Source of the DNA: Methanomicrobiales archaeon
GTDB taxonomy: Archaea > Halobacteriota > Methanomicrobia > Methanomicrobiales > Methanospirillaceae
NCBI GenBank assembly: GCA_017883495.1
Contig: JADGNL010000009.1
Location: 1 to 5,188, forward strand
DNA: 5,188 bases
Reading direction: 5' to 3'
The translations under genes and the position numbers were made by a program. Below, piece by piece: positions 1 through 5,188 of the stretch. Numbering within the stretch: the first letter of the stretch is position 1; each line of letters starts with the position of its first letter. The notes beneath the pieces are model-generated. The model saw nothing but the letters and a program-made list of their open reading frames with translations, did not search any database and had not been told where the DNA came from.

Positions 1-1
1 G

Positions 2-334
2 AACGCGGTCCGCCACGGCGACGGCGCGACGAAGATCACAATCGGGGCCGTGCCCGCCGACGACGGCTTCGTCCTGGTCGTCGAGGACGACGGCGTCGGA
101 GTTCCGTGGCCCGAGAAGGAGCAGATCTTCGAGCGCGGGGTTGGCCGGAACACCGGGCTCGGGCTTTTCCTCGCCCGCGAGATCCTCGAGAACATGGGGA
201 TGGCCATCGCCGAGATGGGTGTTCCGGGCCACGGGGCCCGGTTCGAGATCCGGATCCCAGGCGAGCGGGTCCGGCACCGTCCGGAGACCGTGCGGGATGG
301 CGCCGGACCCGTCCTCGCCCAGCAGCACCCCTGA
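2..334 (+). CDS. Sensor histidine kinase, C-terminal HATPase domain (5' partial)
   Basis: This is the last 110 residues of a two-component sensor kinase; the upstream sensor and dimerisation domains lie outside the window. The visible part is the ATP-binding HATPase_c domain, which phosphorylates the conserved His of the kinase using ATP in the cytoplasm. All four ATP-site boxes can be read in order: the N box NAVRHG at visible residues 1-6, the G1 box DDGVGVP at 29-35, the F box around IFERGVG at 42-48, and the G2 box NTGLGLFL at 50-57. The GARFEIRIP strand at 78-86 closes the domain. About 24 residues rich in Arg, Pro and Gly follow and do not belong to the fold. The frame is open to the left edge and ends in TGA at 332-334. 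No response regulator is visible nearby, so the signal and output are unknown. Confidence 0.9.
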   Translation, partial: NAVRHGDGATKITIGAVPADDGFVLVVEDDGVGVPWPEKEQIFERGVGRNTGLGLFLAREILENMGMAIAEMGVPGHGARFEIRIPGERVRHRPETVRDGAGPVLAQQHP

Positions 335-401
335 TCTCCCGGCGGCGGCTCTTTCAGAAACGTTTTCCGATGCCGGGGGAGGAACGGCTTCGGACGAGAT
401 C

Positions 402-861
402 GTGGCGATCGAGCGGTTCTTCGAGGCCTGGCCGGCACAGTTCGCGCCCGCACTGTCCGAACCGCCCGGGGGTCGACGTCGAGGCGACGGCGGGCGCCTT
501 CGCCGACGGCTTCGTCGCGGCCGGTCCGCAGGGAGTCGGCTGCAGCCGGAACGACGAGACCCTCCACGCGCAGATCCCGCAGGGATACGCGTTCTACCGG
601 CGGATCGGGATCAGGTCCATGGCCGTCACCACGCTCGCCCTGAGCCAGCTCGACGAGCGGCACTGGGGCGTGCGCGTGGGCTGGACGGCCCGGTACGATC
701 GCGCAAGAACGGAGGAGGTCGTGTTCGAGGTGATCTATCTCCTCCGGATGACCGGGGCCGGGCCGAAGATCTTCGCGTACATCACGGGCGACGAGGAGGG
801 AGAGCTGCGGAGGCTGGGGCTGCTGGACGACGCCGATCAGGGAGCGCCGTCCGGGGGATAG
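402..861 (+). pseudogene. SnoaL/NTF2-like small protein, reading frame broken by a +1 indel
   Basis: The coding signal changes frame within this gene. Residues VAIERFFEAWPAQFAPALS are read from 402 in one frame. The family-like continuation (VDVEATAGAFADGF, then QGYAFYRRIG, then PKIFAYITGDEE) is read from 472 in the next frame and ends in TAG at 859-861. Removing one base from the five-G run at 468-472 joins them into a 152-residue protein, a normal length for this single-domain family. I recall bacterial and archaeal proteins with this same pattern, usually annotated as nuclear transport factor 2 family or SnoaL-like; their ligands and reactions are mostly unknown. The start is uncertain. 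GTG 402 matches where relatives begin but has only a weak ribosome binding site. ATG 370 lies in the downstream frame and would give an Arg/Ser-rich N-terminus that looks non-coding. ATG 297 lies inside the kinase gene. It may be a real pseudogene or a sequencing error in the G-run. Confidence 0.6.
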
Positions 862-1298
862 GCGACGTAGCCGGCCTTGACGCCCGGCAGAAAACCCGCT
901 CGCCTGTAAAGCCTGTGAACCGCGGGATCGCTCCGGCCGGTCAGCAGCATCACCTTGTGGCAGCCCACCTCCCAGGCGAAGGCGAGGGCGTGACCGAGCA
1001 CGACCGTTGCATATCCTCGATTCCTGCGATCGCGGCGGGTCACGACGTTCTCGACCAGGCCGAACGGCCGGGCGCCGCGCGAGAGGTTCGGCAGCACGAA
1101 GAGGACGCAGGACGAGACGAGCTCGCCGTCCGCCTCTCCCACAAAGAGGTGCGCGCCCGGGTTCGCCGAGAGGGCCTCTCTGGCTGCTGCGAGTGCGGCC
1201 GGATCGGTCGGCTCGTCGCTGTCGTGCAGGTCGCTGTACAGCGCATAGACCGCGTCGAGGCCGGCCGGAGACGCTTCGCGGACCGTTACGCCTCCCAT
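837..1298 (-). CDS. GNAT family N-acetyltransferase
   Basis: A 153-residue single-domain GNAT protein, the usual length for the family, expected to transfer an acetyl group from acetyl-CoA to an amine in the cytoplasm. The acetyl-CoA pyrophosphate loop is R92-x-x-G95-x-A97, preceded by the strand LVENVVTRRD at 81-90. The second family signature, RLYRRAGF at 129-136, lies near the C-terminus. The substrate cannot be told from sequence. ATG 1298 is chosen because a purine-rich GAAGGGGG (1310-1303) precedes it by four bases and because the start falls inside the end of the upstream methyltransferase gene (13 nt overlap), typical of translational coupling. The stop TGA at 839-837 lies inside the convergent NTF2-like gene, giving a 25 bp tail-to-tail overlap with no room for a separate terminator. 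Confidence 0.88.
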   Translation of the reverse strand: MGGVTVREASPAGLDAVYALYSDLHDSDEPTDPAALAAAREALSANPGAHLFVGEADGELVSSCVLFVLPNLSRGARPFGLVENVVTRRDRRNRGYATVVLGHALAFAWEVGCHKVMLLTGRSDPAVHRLYRRAGFLPGVKAGYVAYPPDGAP

Positions 1299-1990
1299 GC
1301 ATCCCCCTTCACCGCGTAGAACGCCGCCTGGAAGTACGAGTACCAGAGCACCTCGACCGCGACGAAGCCCGCCTCGCGGTAGAGCCGGAGGTGCTCCTCG
1401 AGCGTGAGCGGGAGGTACTCGCGGTCGAACCGGGCGAGCTGCGCGGCGACCTCGGACGGGCTCTTTCCGGCCCGCTCCTGAAAGCGCGCCCAGTACCGGA
1501 GCCCGAGGTCGAGCCCGGCTCGGCTCAGAGGCCGGACGTTCTCGGACGTGACGAAGACGCCACCGGGCCGAAGCCGATCGAAGCAGACGGCCACGGCGGC
1601 CCGACGCCCCTCGCGGTCGAGGTAGTGATGGCACTGAATCGCGGTGACGACGTCGAAGGATCCTGGTGGGAGGTCGCTCGTGCCGCAGGGCGGGAGAACG
1701 GTCACGCGCGGATCGGCGAGCCGCTGCCGGGCGACCGCGAGCATGGCAGCGGACGGGTCGGCGACCGCGAACCGGGTCTCGGGAAACCGGGGAAGCGCGC
1801 GGGCGACGAGCGTGCCCGTGCCGCAGCCCGTGTCGAGCCAGGTCCGGGGGCGTTCGGGGAGCGCCTCGACGAACGAGAGCACCTCCTCGTGGATCGCGTC
1901 GTAATACGGGATCGTCATGCGCACGCCGGCGTCGTACGCGACGGCCGGGTGCGGCGTCGCATTGTCGGGCGGCGGAGGTTCGTCGGCCAT
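1286..1990 (-). CDS. Class I SAM-dependent methyltransferase
   Basis: A 234-residue cytoplasmic enzyme with a Rossmann-type methyltransferase fold. SAM-binding motif I is LDTGCGTGT at residues 52-60, the acidic ribose-binding residue is D78 in AVADPS, motif IV is FDVVTAIQCHHYL at 112-124, and the post-motif loop LRPGG is at 140-144. The N-terminal block AYDAGVRMTIPYYDAIHEE (18-36) and the C-terminal WYSYFQAAFYAVKGD (216-230) resemble a small family of uncharacterised methyltransferases found in archaea and clostridia; this is from memory, and the substrate is unknown. ATG 1990 is preferred because the conserved YDAGVR block needs to be included. An ATG at residue 25 would cut it. There is no Shine-Dalgarno sequence directly before ATG 1990. 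It is the first gene of a pair with the GNAT gene, so the two may act together. Confidence 0.88.
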   Translation of the reverse strand: MADEPPPPDNATPHPAVAYDAGVRMTIPYYDAIHEEVLSFVEALPERPRTWLDTGCGTGTLVARALPRFPETRFAVADPSAAMLAVARQRLADPRVTVLPPCGTSDLPPGSFDVVTAIQCHHYLDREGRRAAVAVCFDRLRPGGVFVTSENVRPLSRAGLDLGLRYWARFQERAGKSPSEVAAQLARFDREYLPLTLEEHLRLYREAGFVAVEVLWYSYFQAAFYAVKGDAWEA

Positions 1991-1998
1991 GGTCCACG

Positions 1999-2028
1999 GA
2001 GGAGGCGGTCCTCGTCCCGTACCTCCTC
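1999..2028 (-). promoter_or_regulatory. Inverted repeat upstream of the methyltransferase start
   Basis: GAGGAGG at 1999-2005 and CCTCCTC at 2022-2028 form a perfect 7 bp inverted repeat with a 16-base loop. On the methyltransferase transcript the 5' arm would be GAGGAGG, a Shine-Dalgarno-like sequence, pairing with CCTCCTC eight bases before the ATG. It could mask ribosome access if the transcript begins upstream of it. A weak TATA-like GGCTTATC lies at 2048-2041 on the same strand; if that is the promoter, transcription would start within the repeat and the hairpin would not form. It may be chance in GC-rich DNA. Confidence 0.25.
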
Positions 2029-2087
2029 GTGCAGGAGACGGATAAGCCTGATCTCCAGGCCGGGGCGACCGGGATTCAGGGAGGGTG

Positions 2088-2606
2088 TCACCCGATGATG
2101 GCAATGCAGAATGCCTTCGGCACGATCCCGATCGTGACGAGTTCCATGCCGAAGAGCACCGTGGTCGTGCAGAGGGCCGCGAACAGGACCGCGTCGCCGG
2201 CGAGCGTGCAGAGGCGGTTCGCGAACGAGACCAGCACGACGATCAGTCCGGCCCCGATCGCCTTGACGGCCAGCACGGCCACGAGGAAGAGGAAGAGGCC
2301 GCCGCTCGCCCAGGCGAGCAGGGGGTTCGCCTCGACGTATCCGCCGCCCCCGCCGAAGAAAAGGAACGCGGAGAGGACGACGTCGATTGCCGAGACGAAG
2401 AGAAAGCCGAGGAGCCCGGCCCGCTGGAGCCGGGTGAACGAGAGGAGCCGGGACCGCAGGGACGAGCCGGGGCGTCCTCTCTCCGGCCCGATCGCCTTCG
2501 TTGCCGCACACCTGCCCTCTGTCGCCATGCTCCATCCTGTACCCGCCTCTCCGGCCGGAACGACCGGGGCGGGCGAATCGCGGTCGCTAAGCCAGGGTAA
2601 ATACAT
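2088..2606 (-). CDS. Small membrane protein, DUF5658-like
   Basis: A 172-residue protein predicted to sit in the cytoplasmic membrane. The first 57 or so residues are polar and rich in Gly, Pro and Arg. Hydrophobic segments follow at about 64-84, 98-128 (long enough for one long or two short helices) and 138-162. The combination of IDVV at 74-77 at the start of the bundle and VEANPL at 91-96 after the first helix is the signature I associate with DUF5658, a family of unknown function common in archaea. ATG 2606 is chosen because GGAGGTG (2621-2615) precedes it by eight bases. An in-frame GTG at 2615 overlaps that site, and an internal ATG at 2528 has poor ribosome-binding context but would begin nearer the membrane part. 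The gene is followed after 97 bases by the methyltransferase on the same strand, so read-through is possible. Confidence 0.72.
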   Translation of the reverse strand: MYLPWLSDRDSPAPVVPAGEAGTGWSMATEGRCAATKAIGPERGRPGSSLRSRLLSFTRLQRAGLLGFLFVSAIDVVLSAFLFFGGGGGYVEANPLLAWASGGLFLFLVAVLAVKAIGAGLIVVLVSFANRLCTLAGDAVLFAALCTTTVLFGMELVTIGIVPKAFCIAIIG

Positions 2607-2614
2607 TCTGGTCA

Positions 2615-2621
2615 CACCTCC
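2615..2621 (-). promoter_or_regulatory. Strong Shine-Dalgarno sequence of the DUF5658-like gene
   Basis: GGAGGTG on the minus strand is complementary to the usual archaeal 16S rRNA 3' end and stands eight bases before ATG 2606. It decides the start in favour of ATG 2606 over GTG 2615, which overlaps it, and over ATG 2528. It is the best ribosome binding site in the window. Confidence 0.75.
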
Positions 2622-2630
2622 GGGGAAGAG

Positions 2631-2640
2631 AGATAAACCT
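2631..2640 (-). promoter_or_regulatory. Possible TATA element for the DUF5658-like gene
   Basis: AGGTTTATCT on the minus strand contains TTTATC, close to an archaeal box A. Its spacing would put the transcription start near 2609, making the message nearly leaderless and leaving the strong Shine-Dalgarno sequence outside the transcript. The alternative is that the minus strand also uses the CTATATGG element at 2691-2698 read in reverse, which would give a leader of about 60 bases carrying that site. Confidence 0.25.
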
Positions 2641-2682
2641 GGACGCGTGCGAGGAGGTTCGGCGAGCTGGAGGGAACGTCCG

Positions 2683-2698
2683 GAAATGCTCTATATGG
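2683..2698 (+). promoter_or_regulatory. BRE/TATA promoter of the methanopterin fusion gene
   Basis: A purine-rich GAAA (2683-2686) is followed by CTATATGG (2691-2698), the most AT-rich stretch in the surrounding GC-rich DNA. Archaeal TATA centres usually lie about 26-27 bases before the transcription start, which puts the start near 2721-2722, immediately before ATG 2723. No Shine-Dalgarno sequence precedes that ATG, so a leaderless mRNA is inferred. The element lies in the 116 bp between divergent genes and could serve both. Confidence 0.5.
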
Positions 2699-2722
2699 TT
2701 CCGGGCCCTAGATCGAGTGCCG

Positions 2723-4273
2723 ATGATACCGTCCGACCTCGCCGGAATGATCGAGGCGGTCGAGCGGCAGCTTCCCTGCCTCTCCCCCTTGCAGAAGGTG
2801 CTGCTCCTCACCGACGGATCGGTCACGATTCTGCTCGAGGCGGCCTCGGGCGAGCGGGTTGACGTCCGGACGATCGCCCAGGATGTCGTGCCGGCGGACG
2901 CGGTGCAGGCCCGACGGCTGGAATGCGCGATCGGTGACCCGGTCAACCGGCGGGTCGTGAACCTGGTCGGGGCACTGACTGGACGGGTCTTCGTCCACGC
3001 GATCTCGTTCACGCCGCTCGATCGACTCGAGGCCTGTGCCAGGGAGGACCTGCTTGCCGCCGACATTCCTATCGGCAGGATTCTCCTGCGACACCGGATG
3101 GAGACCCGGCGGGAGCTCTCGGAAGTCGGAGTCATCCGGGCGGGCAGTATGCCGGGTGGGATCTTCGCGCTCCCTGCCGACGCCCCCGTGCTCTGCCGGC
3201 GCTACACCATCATCCACCGTGAAAAGCCTCTGATCTCGATCGAGGAGCGGTTTCCAGTCGAAATGTGGGGAGGCGTGGCGACGGTTTCCACCCCGCTGCC
3301 TCTGGTCGTCGTTGAGGCGCCGGCGCGGCTCCATCTGGGGCTGATTGACCTGCATGGCGGGCTCGGCCGGGTTGACGGCGGAATTGGCGTCACGCTCCTG
3401 GCTCCCACCCTGAGACTCGAGGCGGAGCGGAGCGGCGCCCTGACCGTCTCAGGGGGTGGGAACGAAGTGCAGGCGAGGGTCCGGGACGCCGCTCAGCGGG
3501 TGCTCGACTACCTTGGGGTCCAGGGGGGCGCCGCCTTCCGGATCCGGAGGTCGATACCCAGGCACGTCGGTCTCGGGAGCGGGACGCAGACCGCCCTCGC
3601 GGCTGGCGCGGCCGTTTGTCGGCTCTACGGCGCGGCGCTCCCGGCCGGGGAGATCGCCCGGATCGTGGGACGGGGCGGCACCTCGGGGATCGGTACGGCC
3701 GCGTTCGAGTCCGGGGGGTTCGTCCTGGACGGGGGGCACAGCTTCGGCCCGTCCGGGGAGAAGCGAGAGTTCCGTCCCTCGGCGGCCACGATGGGGGTCC
3801 CCCCGGCCCCGATCTCTGCACGCCTCCCGTTCCCGGACGACTGGCGCATTGTGCTCGCGATCCCCCATCCGGGCCGGACGGTCGGAGGCGAACGGGAGAT
3901 CGACCTCTTCCGTGAGCACTGCCCGGTCCCGCTCGAAGAGGTGCGACAGATCTGCCATGAGATTGTGATGCGGCTGCTGCCGGGAGTGGCCGGGCAGGAT
4001 CTGGAGCTCTTCGCGAATGCCGTGAACGCGCTCCAGGGGCTGGGGTTCAAACGGGTCGAGGTCGGTCTTCAGGAGCCCGTGGTCCGTGCGCTGATCGCCG
4101 GACTCCGGGAGGCGGGGGCGGCCTGCTCCGGGCTCAGCTCGTTCGGGCCGACCGTCTATGCGGTCACGGACGGGGACCCCGCCGGGATCGTCCGCGCTGC
4201 GGAGGCACTGCTCGCCGACGACGGCGGGGATATCGTCGTGACCCGGGGGCGGAACTACGGCGCAGTCTTCTGA
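2723..4273 (+). CDS. Fusion of chorismate lyase (4-hydroxybenzoate synthase) and beta-RFAP synthase
   Basis: A 516-residue two-domain enzyme of methanopterin biosynthesis. Residues 1 to about 182 match the DUF98 chorismate-lyase family: LTDGSVTILLEA (29-40), NRRVVNL (75-81), VHAISFTPLDRLE (91-103), ADIPIGRILLRHR (113-125) and ISIEERFP (171-178). This family splits chorismate into 4-hydroxybenzoate and pyruvate. Residues about 195-516 are beta-RFAP synthase, a GHMP-fold enzyme that joins PRPP to a benzoate acceptor with loss of CO2 and pyrophosphate: ARLHLGLIDLHGG (201-213), GRVDGGIG (215-222), the glycine-rich loop VGLGSGTQTAL (282-292), the family-typical RGGTSGIG (317-324) and the C-terminal loop GLSSFGPTVYAV (470-481). 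Both domains are full length with no gap or frameshift. In other methanogens such as Methanocaldococcus they are separate proteins. ATG 2723 is chosen from the TATA spacing; GTG 2717 and ATG 2747 are alternatives. An alpha/beta hydrolase gene follows after nine bases. Confidence 0.88.
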   Translation: MIPSDLAGMIEAVERQLPCLSPLQKVLLLTDGSVTILLEAASGERVDVRTIAQDVVPADAVQARRLECAIGDPVNRRVVNLVGALTGRVFVHAISFTPLDRLEACAREDLLAADIPIGRILLRHRMETRRELSEVGVIRAGSMPGGIFALPADAPVLCRRYTIIHREKPLISIEERFPVEMWGGVATVSTPLPLVVVEAPARLHLGLIDLHGGLGRVDGGIGVTLLAPTLRLEAERSGALTVSGGGNEVQARVRDAAQRVLDYLGVQGGAAFRIRRSIPRHVGLGSGTQTALAAGAAVCRLYGAALPAGEIARIVGRGGTSGIGTAAFESGGFVLDGGHSFGPSGEKREFRPSAATMGVPPAPISARLPFPDDWRIVLAIPHPGRTVGGEREIDLFREHCPVPLEEVRQICHEIVMRLLPGVAGQDLELFANAVNALQGLGFKRVEVGLQEPVVRALIAGLREAGAACSGLSSFGPTVYAVTDGDPAGIVRAAEALLADDGGDIVVTRGRNYGAVF

Positions 4274-4274
4274 G

Positions 4275-4279
4275 AGGAG
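4275..4279 (+). promoter_or_regulatory. Ribosome binding site of the alpha/beta hydrolase
   Basis: AGGAG within the nine-base gap between the fusion stop (4271-4273) and ATG 4283, with only three bases of spacing. It supports ATG 4283 and co-translation with the fusion gene. An in-frame GTG at 4304 is a weaker alternative start. Confidence 0.5.
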
Positions 4280-4282
4280 AGG

Positions 4283-5125
4283 ATGCTCCGTCCCCGGTCC
4301 GAGGTGAGTTCGACGACGGGCCGGAACCGCAACCCGGTGGTACTCGTGCACGGGTGGAACAGCCATCCCGGTGTCTGGAACCGGCTCGTGCCCCGGCTCG
4401 AAGCGGCTTCGCTCCCGTTCTGGCGGTTCGATCACTCCGCGATGGCCGGCGAGGATCTTACCGGCCGGGCGATTGCACTGGAGAGGTATGTCGATGAGAT
4501 GCGCGACCGGACCGAATACGACGGCCCGATCGATGTCGTCTGCCACTCGATCGGGGCCTGCATCGCCCGGCATTGGCTCGAGGTGGCTGACGGAACGGCC
4601 CGGCGGGAGCGCGTCCGGCAGCTGATCATGCTCGGGCCGCCGAACAACGGCTCGGCCCTGGCCGAGCTCTTCAGCGATCCCGACCGAGGGCCCGAGATCA
4701 TAGGCCTGCTCACGGGGATCTTCGTCCCGCCGGACTTCGACCCGCTCGTGGACCAGATCGTGCAGGATGTTCGGCCGGGGAGCCGGACGATGCGAACCCT
4801 CAGGGCCGCCGGCGTCCGGGACGACATCGCCTACCGGGTGATCGTGACCGCGAACCCGGCGGCCGTCGAGGGGTTCTTCCCGTGGTTCGGCGGGAGGACG
4901 TGGGAGCTCGACGACGACGGAGGCTTTCGGCCGACGCTGTACGGCGACGGCGTGGTCGCCAACGCGGAGTCCGTTCTGCCCGGCGTGCCGCTCGAGGTCC
5001 TCGCTCCGGGGACGGATGGCGGGGACCGGCAGATCCCGCCGCACCATTTCTGCCATATCCAGCTCCCGCGGAATCCGGCCGTGATCGACCGGGTCGTGGA
5101 GCGCCTGCTCGATCCGGCATCGTAG
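4283..5125 (+). CDS. Alpha/beta hydrolase (lipase/esterase-like)
   Basis: A 280-residue alpha/beta-hydrolase fold protein without signal peptide or membrane segment, so probably cytoplasmic. After a short polar N-terminus, strand VVLVHGWN (19-26) carries the oxyanion-hole His-Gly. The nucleophile elbow is CHSIG (87-91) with Ser89 as the expected nucleophile; its first position is Cys instead of the usual Gly. LGPPNNGS (117-124) follows, as in triacylglycerol lipase and PGAP1-like relatives. GDGVV (221-225) and the His-rich HHFCH (254-258) near the C-terminus resemble the region that supplies the catalytic His in these enzymes; which His acts, and which acid, is not certain. The substrate is unknown. 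It starts nine bases after the fusion gene, so it is very likely in the same transcript, but no methanopterin step is known to need it. The gene ends in TAG at 5123-5125. Confidence 0.85.
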   Translation: MLRPRSEVSSTTGRNRNPVVLVHGWNSHPGVWNRLVPRLEAASLPFWRFDHSAMAGEDLTGRAIALERYVDEMRDRTEYDGPIDVVCHSIGACIARHWLEVADGTARRERVRQLIMLGPPNNGSALAELFSDPDRGPEIIGLLTGIFVPPDFDPLVDQIVQDVRPGSRTMRTLRAAGVRDDIAYRVIVTANPAAVEGFFPWFGGRTWELDDDGGFRPTLYGDGVVANAESVLPGVPLEVLAPGTDGGDRQIPPHHFCHIQLPRNPAVIDRVVERLLDPAS

Positions 5126-5159
5126 GGGCGAACGGCGAGCACAGCCGGGCATGGAGTCC

Positions 5160-5175
5160 GCGGCCTTTCGGCCGC
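5160..5175 (+). terminator. GC-rich hairpin downstream of the hydrolase gene
   Basis: A perfect 6 bp stem (GCGGCC and GGCCGC) closes on a TTTC loop, 34 bases after the hydrolase stop. There is no T-run after it, and archaeal termination normally depends on one, so a terminator role is only a guess from position. It could equally affect mRNA 3' end stability or lie at the start of a gene beyond the window edge. Confidence 0.25.
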
Positions 5176-5188
5176 ACCCCTCACGATC

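Noticed and set aside
402..861. Programmed +1 ribosomal frameshifting in the NTF2-like gene
   Set aside because: The site CCC-GGG-GGT lacks the rare codon or stop and stimulatory features of known +1 sites, and this family is not known to use recoding. An indel in a G-run is simpler.
141..1319. A 392-codon plus-strand open frame from inside the kinase into the GNAT gene
   Set aside because: Only the short piece from about 402 to 470 looks like protein. The rest is out-of-frame kinase, out-of-frame NTF2-like and antisense GNAT sequence.
1666..2862. A 398-codon plus-strand open frame across the methyltransferase and DUF5658-like genes
   Set aside because: It is antisense to two genes with recognisable proteins, runs through a promoter region, and its product is low-complexity Arg/Ala/Pro-rich.
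3449..5152. A 567-codon open frame on the minus strand opposite the fusion and hydrolase genes
   Set aside because: Long antisense frames without stops are expected opposite high-GC genes. Its product is rich in Arg, Pro and Asp, has no domain I recognise, and the plus-strand frames carry clear family motifs.
5153..5188. Possible start of another plus-strand gene at ATG 5153
   Set aside because: Only 12 codons are visible, they run through a perfect hairpin, and no ribosome binding site precedes them. There is too little to call.
1..5188. Defence island, CRISPR array, insertion sequence, tRNA or rRNA
   Set aside because: I found no regularly spaced repeats, transposase motifs, terminal inverted repeats with target duplications, or tRNA-like cloverleaf sequence on either strand.

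Overview
The window looks like a high-GC methanogenic archaeon, most plausibly of the Methanomicrobiales (Methanoculleus-like). The strongest reason is a gene whose C-terminal part is beta-ribofuranosylaminobenzene 5'-phosphate (beta-RFAP) synthase, the committed enzyme of methanopterin biosynthesis. An archaeal-style BRE/TATA element placed for a leaderless transcript, a DUF5658-like membrane protein and a histidine kinase end of the type common in these archaea agree with this. The genus cannot be fixed from the sequence alone.

Layout from left to right. (1) The 3' end of a sensor histidine kinase on the plus strand (2-334). (2) A SnoaL/NTF2-like small protein on the plus strand whose reading frame is broken by one extra base, most likely in the G-run at 468-472 (about 402-861). 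(3) A minus-strand pair, a class I SAM-dependent methyltransferase (1990-1286) followed by a GNAT acetyltransferase (1298-837). The two overlap by 13 nt and are probably co-translated. The GNAT gene also overlaps the end of the NTF2-like gene tail to tail by 25 bp. (4) A minus-strand small membrane protein of DUF5658 type (2606-2088) with a very good Shine-Dalgarno sequence. (5) A divergent promoter region (2607-2722). (6) A plus-strand two-gene unit: a 516-residue fusion of a chorismate-lyase domain (4-hydroxybenzoate synthase, DUF98 family) to beta-RFAP synthase (2723-4273), and nine bases later an alpha/beta hydrolase (4283-5125). (7) A short tail with a GC-rich hairpin.

The most informative item is the fusion. 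Its N-terminal domain should make 4-hydroxybenzoate from chorismate, and its C-terminal domain condenses a benzoate acceptor with PRPP. Two consecutive steps at the head of the methanopterin branch are therefore on one polypeptide, which bears on whether 4-hydroxybenzoate or 4-aminobenzoate is the physiological acceptor. The tightly linked hydrolase has an unusual Cys-His-Ser-Ile-Gly nucleophile elbow and no known pathway role. The left half (kinase end, NTF2-like gene, methyltransferase/GNAT pair) looks like ordinary accessory genome. I see no CRISPR array, tRNA, rRNA, insertion sequence or defence system.
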